In this document: piece after piece, positions 20,427 through 28,332 of the stretch
How the letters are laid out: each line of letters begins with the position of its first letter
Position numbering within the stretch: the stretch's first letter is position 1
NCBI RefSeq assembly: GCF_004965515.1
Contig: NZ_SSHH01000001.1
Coordinates: forward strand, 313,280-377,279
Direction of reading: 5' to 3'
From: Alteraurantiacibacter aquimixticola
Lineage (GTDB): Bacteria; Pseudomonadota; Alphaproteobacteria; Sphingomonadales; Sphingomonadaceae
Length of the DNA stretch: 64,000 nucleotides
Translations under genes and position numbers: made by a program
Notes under the pieces: generated by a model
Databases searched by the model: none
What the model was told of the DNA's origin: nothing
The model's input: only the letters and a program-made list of their open reading frames with translations

Positions 20427-20923
20427 CAGAATTTCGCTGACAGGGCGCATTGCTCGACCTGTCAGTGCCGGATCTATCAGAGCACTGGCGATTCGGAGGG
20501 TGGGTGGTGCCCCATAGACGACAAAGATGGGCACTCAAATCATTGGGAAATTTTTCTATCGAGGCCCTGATCCCTCCATTAGGGCCAGGAGAATGGCGGG
20601 TTATCGGCCGTCTTCCGACGGTCCGCTATTGCAGTCGAACCTCGAATAGCTGCCGTTCGGTTGGCAACCCAAATTGATGCCGAAGCTGACTGAGTACTCC
20701 CCATTCAGTTTGGTTGCGAAGTACTCCCCTCACAATGCGAACCAGTTGCCGCCGCTATGCCGCTTCGAGGATGTCAGTTTAGCGCGATTCCTTCCCCTGC
20801 AGATAAAAATACCATGGCTGTTTTCGGAAAAGCCGAAAAAAATGATCTAGATTATCCCAGTCCTGCGAATAAATCGACGCGCCTACATCCTCTCCATCAG
20901 TTCTCTTGCTGAAGGAGAAGACC
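20427..20923. other. 497-bp intergenic region with short direct repeats
   Basis: No convincing gene is present. AGTACTCCCC occurs twice, at 20693-20702 and 20720-20729, which could be relics of a transposon end or a regulator site. A weak hairpin GGCCCT/AGGGCC lies at 20563-20586, and an A/T-rich stem TTTTCGG/CCGAAAA lies at 20821-20839. Base composition drops toward AT close to the pirin gene, where its promoter should be. Confidence 0.5.
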
Positions 20924-21622
20924 ATGATTGAACTGCGCAAATTTTCCGATCTCGGCCATGCTGACCATGGTTGGCTGGACGCCCATCACCACTTTTCCTT
21001 TGCTGGTTATCACGATCCGCAAAGGATGCACTGGGGCCAGCTGCGCGTTTGGAACGATGACATTATCGCGCCCGGCACCGGCTTTCCGCCGCATCCCCAT
21101 CGGGACATGGAAATTATCACCTATGTCCGCAAAGGAGCCATCACGCATCGTGACAGCCTGGGCAATGAAGGCCGGACCGCGGCCGGTGACGTCCAGGTGA
21201 TGAGCGCCGGGACCGGCATCCGCCACTCGGAATACAATCTGGAGGACGAGGTCACCCAGATTTTCCAGATATGGATCCTGCCCGACGAGCAAGGCGGCGA
21301 GCCCGTCTGGGGGGCGCGGCCTTTTCCCAAGGCCGATCGCAGTGGGCACTTCGCCGTGCTCGCTTCCGGAATGGACGCGAATGACGATGTCCTGCCGATC
21401 CGGGCGAAGGCCCGCGTGCTGGGTGCCACTGCCAAGGCCGGCGAAACGCTGACCTATCCCGTCGGTGTGGACCGCAAGGCCTATCTGGTGCCCGCCACCG
21501 GTCGCGTGACTGTGGGCGGCATCGAAGTCGGGGCTCGCGACGGCCTCGCCATCGCCGAGTTGGACACCATCACCATCACCGCCCTCGAAGACAGCGAGCT
21601 GGTGCTTGTCGACGTCGGCTGA
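20924..21622 (+). CDS. Pirin family protein (cupin fold)
   Basis: The product has 232 residues. The bicupin pirin signature is plain: HPHRDMEIITYV with the metal-ligand histidines, GDVQVMSAGTGIRHSE, and DEVTQIFQIW. Pirins bind iron and act as quercetin 2,3-dioxygenase-like enzymes or redox-sensing cofactors; which applies cannot be read from sequence. I place the start at the ATG at 20924, preceded at 7-nt spacing by AAGGAG, and not at the in-frame TTG at 20906, because the ribosome site lies inside that extension. Stop to the next ATG is 41 bp on the same strand, so it may be transcribed with the outer-membrane barrel gene. Confidence 0.92.
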   Translation: MIELRKFSDLGHADHGWLDAHHHFSFAGYHDPQRMHWGQLRVWNDDIIAPGTGFPPHPHRDMEIITYVRKGAITHRDSLGNEGRTAAGDVQVMSAGTGIRHSEYNLEDEVTQIFQIWILPDEQGGEPVWGARPFPKADRSGHFAVLASGMDANDDVLPIRAKARVLGATAKAGETLTYPVGVDRKAYLVPATGRVTVGGIEVGARDGLAIAELDTITITALEDSELVLVDVG

Positions 21623-21663
21623 CCACTCCAATCACACCGAATACCCCCAGAAAGGAATATACG

Positions 21664-22245
21664 ATGAAGTCCCTCTCCCTCCTTGCGCTTGCCGCCACGG
21701 CACTGCTTCCCGCAACCTCTTTGGCGCAGAGCTTCGAAGGCCCCTATGCTGGCGTCCAGATCGGCTGGAACAATGACCGCGCGCCGCTTCCCGACGGCGC
21801 GGCGACCTCCACCCAGGAACGCGACTCTTTTGTCGGCGGCATCTATGCGGGGTACGACCATGCAGTTGCCGACAATGTCGTGCTGGGCGTCGAAGGCGGT
21901 TTCCAGATTGGCGTGGATGACCGGATCTCCGGGGCCAACAACCTGGTCGCTGTCGACCAGCGCTATGCCTTCGATATCTCCACCCGTGCCGGTTATGTCG
22001 TGGGCGACAGCACGCTGGCCTATGTCCGCGGCGGCTATTCCAACAGCCGTGTTCGCCTGAGCGATGTCTCAGCGACCGGCTACGAAACGGAGAATCTCGA
22101 CGGCTGGTTCGTCGGCGGCGGTGTCGAGCACAAGCTGATCAACAACGTCTCGGCCCGGCTGGAATACCGCTATCACCAGTATGATTTCGACGAGGACGAT
22201 CTCGAGCGTCATCAGGTGCTGGCGGGCGTTTCCTACCGCTTCTGA
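21664..22245 (+). CDS. Outer-membrane beta-barrel protein (small porin-like / OmpA-like N-terminal type)
   Basis: The product has 193 residues. A signal peptide ends near TSLAQ (residue 22). The mature chain alternates polar and aromatic residues in strands (GPYAGVQIGWN, VGGIYAGYDHAV, NVVLGVEGGFQIG, RYAFDISTRAGYV, ARLEYRYHQYDF) and ends in the terminal phenylalanine strand HQVLAGVSYRF, the usual signal for barrel insertion. This fits an eight-stranded barrel of the surface antigen family. AAAGGA precedes the ATG. It follows the pirin gene by 41 bp. Function beyond membrane structure is unknown. Confidence 0.87.
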   Translation: MKSLSLLALAATALLPATSLAQSFEGPYAGVQIGWNNDRAPLPDGAATSTQERDSFVGGIYAGYDHAVADNVVLGVEGGFQIGVDDRISGANNLVAVDQRYAFDISTRAGYVVGDSTLAYVRGGYSNSRVRLSDVSATGYETENLDGWFVGGGVEHKLINNVSARLEYRYHQYDFDEDDLERHQVLAGVSYRF

Positions 22246-22268
22246 CGGCGCAGCAGCGGTTCACGCAT

Positions 22269-22298
22269 GCGGGGCAGGCCAGCGATGGTCCGCCCCGC
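22269..22298. terminator. Hairpin between convergent genes
   Basis: GCGGGGC and GCCCCGC are separated by 16 nt, followed on the plus strand by TTTGC. The hairpin sits between the convergent stops of the barrel gene and the LysR gene, so it may serve as a bidirectional terminator. Confidence 0.5.
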
Positions 22299-22323
22299 TT
22301 TGCATGGGTTCGAACGTCGGGGA

Positions 22324-23250
22324 TCAAACGTCGGGCAGGCCGCCTTGCCCGTCCGCCTCGCCCAGCTCGATAAACCGCTGCTTGAGCCATGACGCCGCCG
22401 GACCGGGCGGGCTGTCTGCGCGGTGTATGGTCGAGAAGCGGAAGTTCCCTCCTTGTGCGTCTGGCAGGTCGAGTCTTACCAGGCAGCCTTGTTCCAGATC
22501 GGCCTCCACCATAGGCAGCGGCATATTGCCCCAGCCGAGGCCGGCCTTGAGCAGGTGATGCTTCGCCCCGAGGTCGGCGAGCCTCCAGTTGCGTGGAGAG
22601 GCCACGGCAAAGTCCCGCCCGGCGGTGAGCGTCGAGCGGTCGGCGAGGACGAGCTGGATATGCTCGCGCGCGGCACCCGGCATGGGCTTCGCCAATTGCG
22701 CCAGCGGATGGCCGGGCGCGGCCACCGGGACCAGCGCCACCGACCCTGCGGCATGCCGCTCCAGCCCTTCGAATTGTGCGGCCACCTGCCCTGCCACGCC
22801 CAGCCCGGCGCGCCCATCCAGCACCAGCGCGGCGACCGCGCCCAGTGTTTCGACATGCAGGCGCAGCGATACTGTGGGGAACTCCTTGGCGAAGGCATTC
22901 AGCACATTGGCCAGCCGTTCCGATGGAAGGAACACGTCAACCACCAGCGTGACTTCCGCCTCGAGGCCGTCAAGCAGGCCCTTGGTCCGCGCCCGCAGGC
23001 CGTCGACCGCGTTGCCCACCCGTTGCGCTTCGGCCAGGATCGCGTGGCCGGCCTCCGTCAAGACCGGCTTCTTGGTCCCCTCGCGGATGAATAGCTTGAG
23101 GCCGAGCTGGGCTTCGAGGTTCTCTATGCCATAGGAAATCACGGACACGGCACGGTTCAGCTTGCGGCCGGCGCCGGCGAAGCTGCCGGCTTCCACCACC
23201 GCCATGAAGATGCGCAGCTGATCGAAAGTGGGCGTGCCCGGTTGCGCCAT
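22324..23250 (-). CDS. LysR-family transcriptional regulator
   Basis: The product has 308 residues, usual for the family. The N-terminal winged helix is clear (FDQLRIFMAVVEAGSFAGAG, LNRAVSVISYGIENLEAQLG), followed by a substrate-binding domain with the typical WGNMPLPMVEADLEQGCLV end. I choose the ATG at 23250 because GGAGG lies 7 nt before it; an upstream TTG at 23271 is in frame but lacks a ribosome site. It follows a nitroreductase and a DoxX-family gene on the same strand, which it probably controls. A perfect 14-bp palindrome lies just upstream. The effector cannot be inferred. Confidence 0.9.
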   Translation of the reverse strand: MAQPGTPTFDQLRIFMAVVEAGSFAGAGRKLNRAVSVISYGIENLEAQLGLKLFIREGTKKPVLTEAGHAILAEAQRVGNAVDGLRARTKGLLDGLEAEVTLVVDVFLPSERLANVLNAFAKEFPTVSLRLHVETLGAVAALVLDGRAGLGVAGQVAAQFEGLERHAAGSVALVPVAAPGHPLAQLAKPMPGAAREHIQLVLADRSTLTAGRDFAVASPRNWRLADLGAKHHLLKAGLGWGNMPLPMVEADLEQGCLVRLDLPDAQGGNFRFSTIHRADSPPGPAASWLKQRFIELGEADGQGGLPDV

Positions 23251-23284
23251 GTCAGAGCCTCCAGCAGTCAAGAAAATGCCCGGC

Positions 23285-23298
23285 TGAAGCTAGCTTCA
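23285..23298. promoter_or_regulatory. 14-bp perfect palindrome upstream of lysR-type gene
   Basis: TGAAGCTAGCTTCA is fully self-complementary and lies in the 78-bp gap between the nitroreductase stop and the LysR start. Having no loop, it is better read as a protein-binding site than as a terminator; LysR autoregulation is the simplest idea. Confidence 0.45.
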
Positions 23299-23328
23299 AC
23301 CAGGCACCGGGGGAATGGGGGAAAGCAA

Positions 23329-23910
23329 TCAGGCGGGGAAGCCTCCTGCAAAGGCAATTGTGTCGAGTGGCTTGCGGTCGCTCTTGACCTCCTTGTCCTG
23401 CAACCCTTCGGGCAGAACGGAAACATCGGCGCGCTTGCCGATCGCCACGGCCGCTTCGATGCGGAAGCTCTCCGGGATCGCCAGTTCGGCTCGCGCCCGG
23501 TCGAAGTCCACGCCGGTCATCGCATGGGCGTGATAGCCGGATCTGATGGCTTGCAAGGCCAATTGCGCCCAGGCGGCACCGGCGTCGAAGCTGTGGCTGT
23601 AGGACGGCGTGGGCCCGTTCGGCCCGATCGAAACCGAATCCGAGGTGATGAAAAGCAGGGCCGAGGCATCCCTCGCCCAGCTCTGGTTGAAGGGGATCAG
23701 CAGCGCGAGGAAGAGATCCCAATGGGCATCGCCGCGTTTCGCATATAGCAGCCGCCAGGGCTGGTAATTGAAGGCGGAGGGTGCCCAGCGCGCGGCATCG
23801 AGAATGGTCCTGAGATCACTTTCGGTAATGTCGGATTGGTCAAAAGCCCGCGGAGACCAGCGATCGAGGAAGAGCGGGTCGATCTGGGTGTCGGTTTGGC
23901 GTTCGGTCAT
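23329..23910 (-). CDS. Nitroreductase family FMN oxidoreductase
   Basis: The product has 193 residues, matching short single-domain nitroreductases. RWSPRAFDQSDI near residue 17 is the FMN-phosphate-binding start, PSAFNYQPWRLLYAKRG is the second conserved FMN segment, and a C-terminal VAIGKRAD strand completes the fold. Enzymes of this family reduce nitroaromatics, quinones or flavins with NAD(P)H. AAGGAT precedes the ATG. It lies between doxX-like (upstream) and lysR-type (downstream) genes on the same strand, consistent with an inducible quinone/electrophile defence unit, though the inducer is unknown. Confidence 0.9.
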   Translation of the reverse strand: MTERQTDTQIDPLFLDRWSPRAFDQSDITESDLRTILDAARWAPSAFNYQPWRLLYAKRGDAHWDLFLALLIPFNQSWARDASALLFITSDSVSIGPNGPTPSYSHSFDAGAAWAQLALQAIRSGYHAHAMTGVDFDRARAELAIPESFRIEAAVAIGKRADVSVLPEGLQDKEVKSDRKPLDTIAFAGGFPA

Positions 23911-23972
23911 GGTTTGTATCCTTCATGGGGTAGGAGTGCACGCGCCATGCGAGAAGGCGCGTGCATCTCAGT

Positions 23973-24416
23973 TCAACGGCGGGAATCGAGCGAAAGGCGA
24001 CCAGCGCCAGCAGCGACCACTTGGGCAAGGCCGCCAGCCATGGCGACATTCTTGAAGAAGTGGATGAACTGGTTCTGGTCAGCGAGATCGGCATGGAAGG
24101 CGATGGCAGTTGCCAGAGAGAACAGCGCGAGCACACCGGCCACGGCCTTGGTGCGGTAGCCCAGAACCAGGGCAAGGCCGCCGATCACCTCGACGACAAT
24201 CGCGCCGACGAGCGCCAGTTCGGGAAGGGGCAGGCCGACCGAGGCGATGTAGCCGATTGTGGCTTCTGGCGCGGCGATCTTGGACAGGCCGCTCAAGATG
24301 AAGATGGCTGCCAGACCGGCACGACCGGTCAGCTGGAGCCAGGATGCAACGGGTTGGGATACAGCTTGAAGGGATCCGGCAGGGACGGCCCGATCCGCAA
24401 TATTGTCGATATTCAT
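23973..24416 (-). CDS. DoxX family membrane protein
   Basis: The product has 147 residues with four membrane helices (about 33-50, 62-82, 88-106, 115-135). Family marks are LTGRAGLAAIFILSGLSKI and the EVIGGLALVLGYRTK segment. DoxX/DoxD-like proteins are thought to be quinone-linked redox membrane subunits, though most bacterial members are uncharacterised. The start is the ATG at 24416, with AAGGAG 8 nt before it; a longer reading frame upstream is ignored because it is basic, lacks a ribosome site and crosses the promoter region. It is the first gene of a probable doxX-nitroreductase-lysR unit. Confidence 0.88.
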   Translation of the reverse strand: MNIDNIADRAVPAGSLQAVSQPVASWLQLTGRAGLAAIFILSGLSKIAAPEATIGYIASVGLPLPELALVGAIVVEVIGGLALVLGYRTKAVAGVLALFSLATAIAFHADLADQNQFIHFFKNVAMAGGLAQVVAAGAGRLSLDSRR

Positions 24417-24717
24417 GGTCAATCTCCTTGAAACTTGACCGCGAGACTGGGGTGTCCCGGGATAGGGACAGTTCAAGCCTCCTTTTTGCTTCGGAGATAT
24501 CCAGATAATCTGCGTCGATTTGTTCGGTTTTCTTGAAAACCTGATCCTCGAGGTGGCGAAGGCGAATTGGGCGTGATCTCGCGACAGGCCGGAGGATTGT
24601 TCGCAAAACAAGCGGCGGGATGTGCCTGAAAGCGTCGTCCGGGCGCGCGACCCGTGATACAATCACCATCGTCCACGGCGATGGCCGACAGGCCAACACT
24701 TCCCGGGAGAATGGATC
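24417..24717. promoter_or_regulatory. Divergent promoter region of doxX-like and NADPH-oxidoreductase genes
   Basis: This 301-bp stretch separates two divergent starts. An extended -10-like TGATACAAT ends about 55 bp before the plus-strand gene, and GGGAGA gives its ribosome site. No clear -35 was found. No gene is evident inside. Confidence 0.4.
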
Positions 24718-25338
24718 ATGCAAATCGGAATTCTCGGAGCAGCTACGGTCGGCCAGACCCTGGCCAGCCGCCTTTCTGAAGCGGGACACGACGCAACTAT
24801 CGCCAACAGTCGCGGCCCTGAGAGCTTGCGCGATCTGGTTGCCGAGCTCGGACAATGCGTAACGGCTGGAACCCTTGTCGAAGCGCTGGACAAACCCGTC
24901 GTCATTATGGCCGTGCCATGGACGAAAGTTGCCGACCTCCTTTCGGCTGACATTGCATGGAATGGCCGGATCCTCGTCGACGCCACGAATATCTTCGTGA
25001 GCTACGCTCCGGATTTCGAGATCGACGATCTGGGAGAAGATTCCGGAAGCGAGATTGTGGCGCGTCTGGCGCCCACGGCGCGCGTCGTGAAAGCGTTCAA
25101 CACGCTCCCCATCGAGCATATGTTCGCGCCGCTCCCAGCCGATGGTTTGCGCCGCGTCCTGTTCCTGGCCGGAGACGATGCGGAGGCTGTCGGCACGGTC
25201 GCGCAACTGGTCGACGATATGCACCTGCGCCCGATCGCGATTGGTTCGCTCGCATCAGGGGGCCGGATGATGCAGCTGGGCGGGCCGTTCAGCGGGCTCG
25301 AACTGTTCAGCGCGAACGGCTCGACGCAGGAAGATTAG
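24718..25338 (+). CDS. NADPH-dependent oxidoreductase, F420-dependent NADP reductase fold
   Basis: The product has 206 residues. The N-terminal Rossmann motif is MQIGILGAATVGQTLASRL, followed by the NADP-selective TIANSRGPESL and the strand VVIMAVPW. The segment RVVKAFNTLPIEHMF and the glycine-rich end (LASGGRMMQLGGPFSGLELF) match the NADPH-dependent F420 reductase-like family that is widespread in bacteria lacking F420. In such hosts the substrate is unknown; flavin or small carbonyl reduction is usual speculation. It converges with the HxlR gene and is divergent from the doxX unit, so it belongs to the same redox-enzyme block. Confidence 0.85.
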   Translation: MQIGILGAATVGQTLASRLSEAGHDATIANSRGPESLRDLVAELGQCVTAGTLVEALDKPVVIMAVPWTKVADLLSADIAWNGRILVDATNIFVSYAPDFEIDDLGEDSGSEIVARLAPTARVVKAFNTLPIEHMFAPLPADGLRRVLFLAGDDAEAVGTVAQLVDDMHLRPIAIGSLASGGRMMQLGGPFSGLELFSANGSTQED

Positions 25339-25368
25339 CGAAGCCGCCATGCGGCATCTGACACAGAG

Positions 25369-25770
25369 CTATCCTTCCCCATCCTGCGCGAAGCCGAGTT
25401 CGGCTTCGTAGCGCAGTGCCCAGTCGCGTATCATCGCGAACAGCGGGATGAGATCCTTGCCGGCGCGGGTCAGCTCATATTCCACGCGCGGCGGGATTTC
25501 CGGAAATTGGATGCGGATGACAATGCCGTCCGCAGCAAGCGCGCGCAGTTGCTCGGTCAGCATGTGTTGGGTGATACCGGGCAGCGCGCGGCGCAGTTGG
25601 CCGAAGCGCAACGGCCCCATGATCAGGCTGCACATGATCTCGATTTTCCACTTCCCGGTGATCGCGCGAATGGCGCGCTGGAAGCGCATGACATCGACTG
25701 TCTCAGGCTCTGAGCATTCCTCGCAACTGTCCGCGAGACCGCTCTGTGTGCCGTTGGTCTGATTTTCCAT
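25369..25770 (-). CDS. HxlR-family winged-helix transcriptional regulator
   Basis: The product has 133 residues. The family core is AITGKWKIEIMCSLIMGPLRFGQLRRALPGITQHMLTEQLRALAADGIV with the PPRVEYELT wing. Two cysteines, Cys16 and Cys19 (CEEC), stand just before the core; in redox-sensing relatives such as YodB, HypR and QorR N-terminal cysteines sense quinones, aldehydes or disulfide stress. I place the start at the ATG at 25770; the longer frame reaches across the divergent promoter and its inverted repeat. It is divergent from the epimerase-type reductase at 25862, its probable target. Confidence 0.9.
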   Translation of the reverse strand: MENQTNGTQSGLADSCEECSEPETVDVMRFQRAIRAITGKWKIEIMCSLIMGPLRFGQLRRALPGITQHMLTEQLRALAADGIVIRIQFPEIPPRVEYELTRAGKDLIPLFAMIRDWALRYEAELGFAQDGEG

Positions 25771-25814
25771 ACTAGGTAATAAAATCCATCCTGGTTGATG
25801 AATCGAACCTAGTA
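25770..25814. promoter_or_regulatory. Inverted repeat in divergent hxlR-type/reductase promoter
   Basis: TACTAGGT at 25770-25777 and ACCTAGTA at 25807-25814 form 8-bp arms with a 29-bp spacer. One arm touches the HxlR start codon, the other lies 47 bp before the reductase start. The spacing of about four helical turns centre to centre suits two dimers or one extended site, consistent with autorepression and control of the divergent gene. Confidence 0.6.
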
Positions 25815-25861
25815 ACCGAAGTGCAGGCCCAACAAGAGATAACTTCTGAAGAAGGCCGACA

Positions 25862-26881
25862 ATGGCAAATGTACTGGTTACCGGGGGCACCGGCTTCGTG
25901 GGCGGTCATCAGATTGTCCGACTTCTCTCGGACGGGAATCGCGTTCGCGCGACCCTGCGCAATGCGAGCCAGGCGGACGAGCTGCGAGACATGGTTCGCG
26001 TGGCCGGGGTGGATGACGTCGGAAGGCTGGAATTTGCAGAAGCGGATTTGGCGTATGACGATGGCTGGCCGCAAGCACTGAAAGGGTGCGACTATGCAAT
26101 GCACATTGCCTCACCCTTTCCATCCGGCGCTGTCGCTGACGAGGATCGCCTGATCGGCACTGCCCGCGATGGAACATTGCGTGTCCTGCGTGCCGCACGC
26201 GATGCGGGAGTGAAGCGGGTCGTCCTCACCTCCTCCTTCGCCGCTATCGGCTATGGTCACCCGGAAAACGGACGCGCCTTCACCGAAGCCGATTGGAGCG
26301 ATCCCGATGGCCGGGATGTGCAGCCCTATGTCAGGTCGAAGATAGTCGCAGAGCGGGCAGCTTGGGATTTCATCGCGAATCAAGGCGGTGGTCTGGAGCT
26401 GACCGTCGTCAATCCGGTCGGCATCTTCGGCCCGGTTCTGGGAGCACGGCTTTCCAGCTCGATCGTGCTTGTCCAGCGGCTGCTCCAGGGGATGCCCGGC
26501 GTGCCTCGGCTAAACTTCGGAATTGTCGATGTACGTGACCTGGTGAAACTGCAATCCAAAGCGTTGACCGCGCCGTCTGCAGCCGGAGAGCGGTTCATGG
26601 CGGTGGCCGAGCCGCAGCTTTCACTATTCGAAGTGGCCCGGATTCTGCGCGACGAGCTCGGCCCGGATGCCCACAAGGTGCCGACACGGCAGTTGCCGGA
26701 CTGGCTGGTGCGGCTCGGTGCGCTCATGAGCCCGCAATTGCGCGAGCTCGTCCCGCAACTGGGCCGGATACGCCTCGCCAGCAGCGACAAGGCCCGTCAT
26801 CTCCTCGGCTGGCAAACCCGGCCAGTTGCTCAGACCATGGCGGATACGGCCAGGAGCCTGATCGAACTCGGGTGCGTCTGA
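25862..26881 (+). CDS. Extended SDR / dihydroflavonol-4-reductase-like NAD(P)H aldehyde or ketone reductase
   Basis: The product has 339 residues. The nucleotide motif is VLVTGGTGFVGGH at the N terminus; the catalytic Ser lies in LTSSFAAIGYG and the YxxxK pair in PYVRSKIVAE. NPVGIFGP and the C-terminal SSDKARHLLGW are typical of the family that contains dihydroflavonol reductases and stress-induced aldehyde reductases. The start is the ATG right after the divergent promoter. Its likely controller is the adjacent HxlR protein, which suggests induction by reactive carbonyl or electrophile stress (inferred). A C-terminal fragment of a second such gene lies at 29398. Confidence 0.9.
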   Translation: MANVLVTGGTGFVGGHQIVRLLSDGNRVRATLRNASQADELRDMVRVAGVDDVGRLEFAEADLAYDDGWPQALKGCDYAMHIASPFPSGAVADEDRLIGTARDGTLRVLRAARDAGVKRVVLTSSFAAIGYGHPENGRAFTEADWSDPDGRDVQPYVRSKIVAERAAWDFIANQGGGLELTVVNPVGIFGPVLGARLSSSIVLVQRLLQGMPGVPRLNFGIVDVRDLVKLQSKALTAPSAAGERFMAVAEPQLSLFEVARILRDELGPDAHKVPTRQLPDWLVRLGALMSPQLRELVPQLGRIRLASSDKARHLLGWQTRPVAQTMADTARSLIELGCV

Positions 26882-26894
26882 GCTGAAGTCAACC

Positions 26895-26928
26895 AAGGGC
26901 GGGACCACCTCCCGGCGGTCCCGCCCTT
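26895..26928. terminator. Strong bidirectional terminator hairpin
   Basis: Perfect 12-bp arms AAGGGCGGGACC and GGTCCCGCCCTT with a 10-nt loop lie between the convergent stops of the reductase gene and the Ohr gene. The AAG/CTT ends give short T-runs on both strands. Confidence 0.82.
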
Positions 26929-26947
26929 GTGGCCAGCCTGCCTGGCT

Positions 26948-27370
26948 TTACGCTGTCTTGAGCTGAACTTCGATATTGCCGCGCACGGCATGCGAATAGG
27001 GGCAGATCGTATCCGCCTCCGCAATCAGCGCTTCGGATTCGGCCTCCGACAGGCCGGGCAGGCTGATTTCCAGCGTTACCGTCAAGCCGAAGCCCTTGTC
27101 TGCGCGCGGACCGATGCCGACCGTGGCGGTGACGGATGCGTCGGCAGGCACCTTGGCGTGGCTTCCCTGCGCCGCGACATATTTCATCGCGCCCAGGAAA
27201 CATGCAGCATAGCCCGATGCGAACAGCTGCTCGGGGTTGTTACCCATGCCAGTGCCGCCGAGCTCTTTCGGTGTGGCGAGGGCGACTTCGAAGGAGCCAT
27301 CGGTGGTCCGGGCGCGGCCATCGCGCCCGCCGGTAGCGGTGGCAGTGGTGGAATAGGCGATCTTGGTCAT
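26948..27370 (-). CDS. ohr: Organic hydroperoxide resistance protein (Ohr/OsmC family)
   Basis: The product has 140 residues. Both redox cysteines of Ohr are visible, one in GYAACFLGAMKY and one in DTICPYSHAVRGN, with the N-terminal ATGGRDGRARTTDGSFEV typical of the Ohr branch rather than OsmC. Ohr is a dimeric thiol peroxidase that reduces organic and fatty acid hydroperoxides using lipoylated proteins as donor. The start is the ATG at 27370, preceded by AAAGGA; a longer frame lacks a ribosome site. No OhrR regulator is adjacent, so control may come from one of the LysR or HxlR proteins nearby (inferred). Confidence 0.93.
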   Translation of the reverse strand: MTKIAYSTTATATGGRDGRARTTDGSFEVALATPKELGGTGMGNNPEQLFASGYAACFLGAMKYVAAQGSHAKVPADASVTATVGIGPRADKGFGLTVTLEISLPGLSEAESEALIAEADTICPYSHAVRGNIEVQLKTA

Positions 27371-27412
27371 GGGCTGATCCTTTCTGGAAAGGGTGTTGGC
27401 GACGTGGTGGGA

Positions 27413-27453
27413 GGCGGGGCGCAACGACCGGTTAGTCGGTCTTTCCGCCCCGC
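27413..27453 (-). terminator. Terminator-like hairpin downstream of SDR gene
   Basis: Outer arms GCGGGGCG/CGCCCCGC enclose an inner pair GACCG/CGGTC. It begins just after the SDR stop (minus strand) and ahead of the Ohr start, separating the two transcription units. Confidence 0.6.
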
Positions 27454-27464
27454 TCCGCGTGCTC

Positions 27465-28214
27465 TCAAATCTGGTTCATGCCGCCATCGACGAACAGCTC
27501 GATACCGTTGACGAAGCTCGAGTCCTCGGAAGCGAGGAAAAGCACGGCGTTGGCGATATCTTCCGGCCGCCCGATCCGGCCCGACGGGATGGTGCCGATC
27601 ATGAAGTCCTTGACGCCTTCGGCCTGCTCGCCGCCGCCGAACAGATCGTTGAGACCCGCGGTTTCGGTGAGGCCGGGGCTGACTACATTCACACGGATGC
27701 CACGATCCTTGAGGTCGAGGATCCAGCTGCGCGCGAAATTGCGCACCGCCGCCTTGCTGGCCGAATAGACACTGAAATTCGCCGTGCCCGCCGTACCGGT
27801 GGTGGACGAGGTGAGGATGATGGATGCGCCATCGCGCAGCACCGGCAGGGCCTTCTGCACAGTGAAGAGCACGCCCTTCACATTGGTGTCGAAAGTGGAC
27901 TGGTAATGCTCTTCGGTAATCGCGCCAAGCGGGGCGAGTTCGCCGCCGCCGGCATTGACGAACAGCACATCGATCTGCGCATGGCTCTGCTGGACGATGT
28001 CATACAGCCGGTCGAGATCGGCCAGGCTGGACATGTCGCCGCGCACGCCGGTGACGTTGCCGCCGATGGCCCGCACCGCGGCGTCGAGCGCCTCCTGGCG
28101 CCGACCAGTGATGTAGACTGCCGCCCCCTTCGAGGCGAAAGCCTTTGCCGTGCCCAGGCCGATGCCGCTGGTTCCGCCGGTGATGACCACGACCTTGTTG
28201 TCGAACTTGCTCAT
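27465..28214 (-). CDS. Short-chain dehydrogenase/reductase
   Basis: The product has 249 residues, the classical SDR length. Motifs: VVITGGTSGIGLGTAKAF for cofactor, FVNAGGG, the catalytic Ser in LTSSTTG, YSASKAAV for Tyr and Lys, and the RVNVVSPGLTET loop. The start is the ATG at 28214 with AAGGAG before it. The gene is divergent from a LysR-type regulator whose palindromic site overlaps its own start, so the two form a classic LysR-target pair. Substrate is unknown; the NAG variant GGG and the arginine after TGG favour NADPH (inferred). Confidence 0.92.
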   Translation of the reverse strand: MSKFDNKVVVITGGTSGIGLGTAKAFASKGAAVYITGRRQEALDAAVRAIGGNVTGVRGDMSSLADLDRLYDIVQQSHAQIDVLFVNAGGGELAPLGAITEEHYQSTFDTNVKGVLFTVQKALPVLRDGASIILTSSTTGTAGTANFSVYSASKAAVRNFARSWILDLKDRGIRVNVVSPGLTETAGLNDLFGGGEQAEGVKDFMIGTIPSGRIGRPEDIANAVLFLASEDSSFVNGIELFVDGGMNQI

Positions 28215-28293
28215 GTGAATTCTCCTTTGCTCTCGGTCGAGACTGCCTCGCCGTGGACAAAGGAGATGAACTTGCAACGCTAATCCTTGTAGT

Positions 28294-28332
28294 GGCCAAA
28301 AATGGCCTCTATCGTTCCAAAATAAGAACGAT
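28294..28332. promoter_or_regulatory. Two inverted repeats in SDR/lysR divergent promoter
   Basis: GGCCA-N4-TGGCC lies at 28294-28307 and ATCGTTC-N8-GAACGAT at 28311-28332. The second has the T-N11-A form of a LysR recognition box and overlaps the regulator's ATG, as expected for autorepression; the first lies toward the SDR promoter and could be the activation half. Confidence 0.65.

Noticed and set aside
20450-20677. 75-codon frame in the gap before the pirin gene
   Set aside because: No ribosome site, no conserved pattern and an atypical amino acid composition.
20821-20839. TTTTCGG/CCGAAAA hairpin as a terminator
   Set aside because: It is followed by A on the plus strand and not by T on the minus strand, and no gene ends close by, so there is nothing to terminate.
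24079-25224. 381-codon minus-strand frame across the NADPH oxidoreductase
   Set aside because: It is antisense to a well-supported gene and only its end overlaps DoxX in a different frame; no domain is visible.
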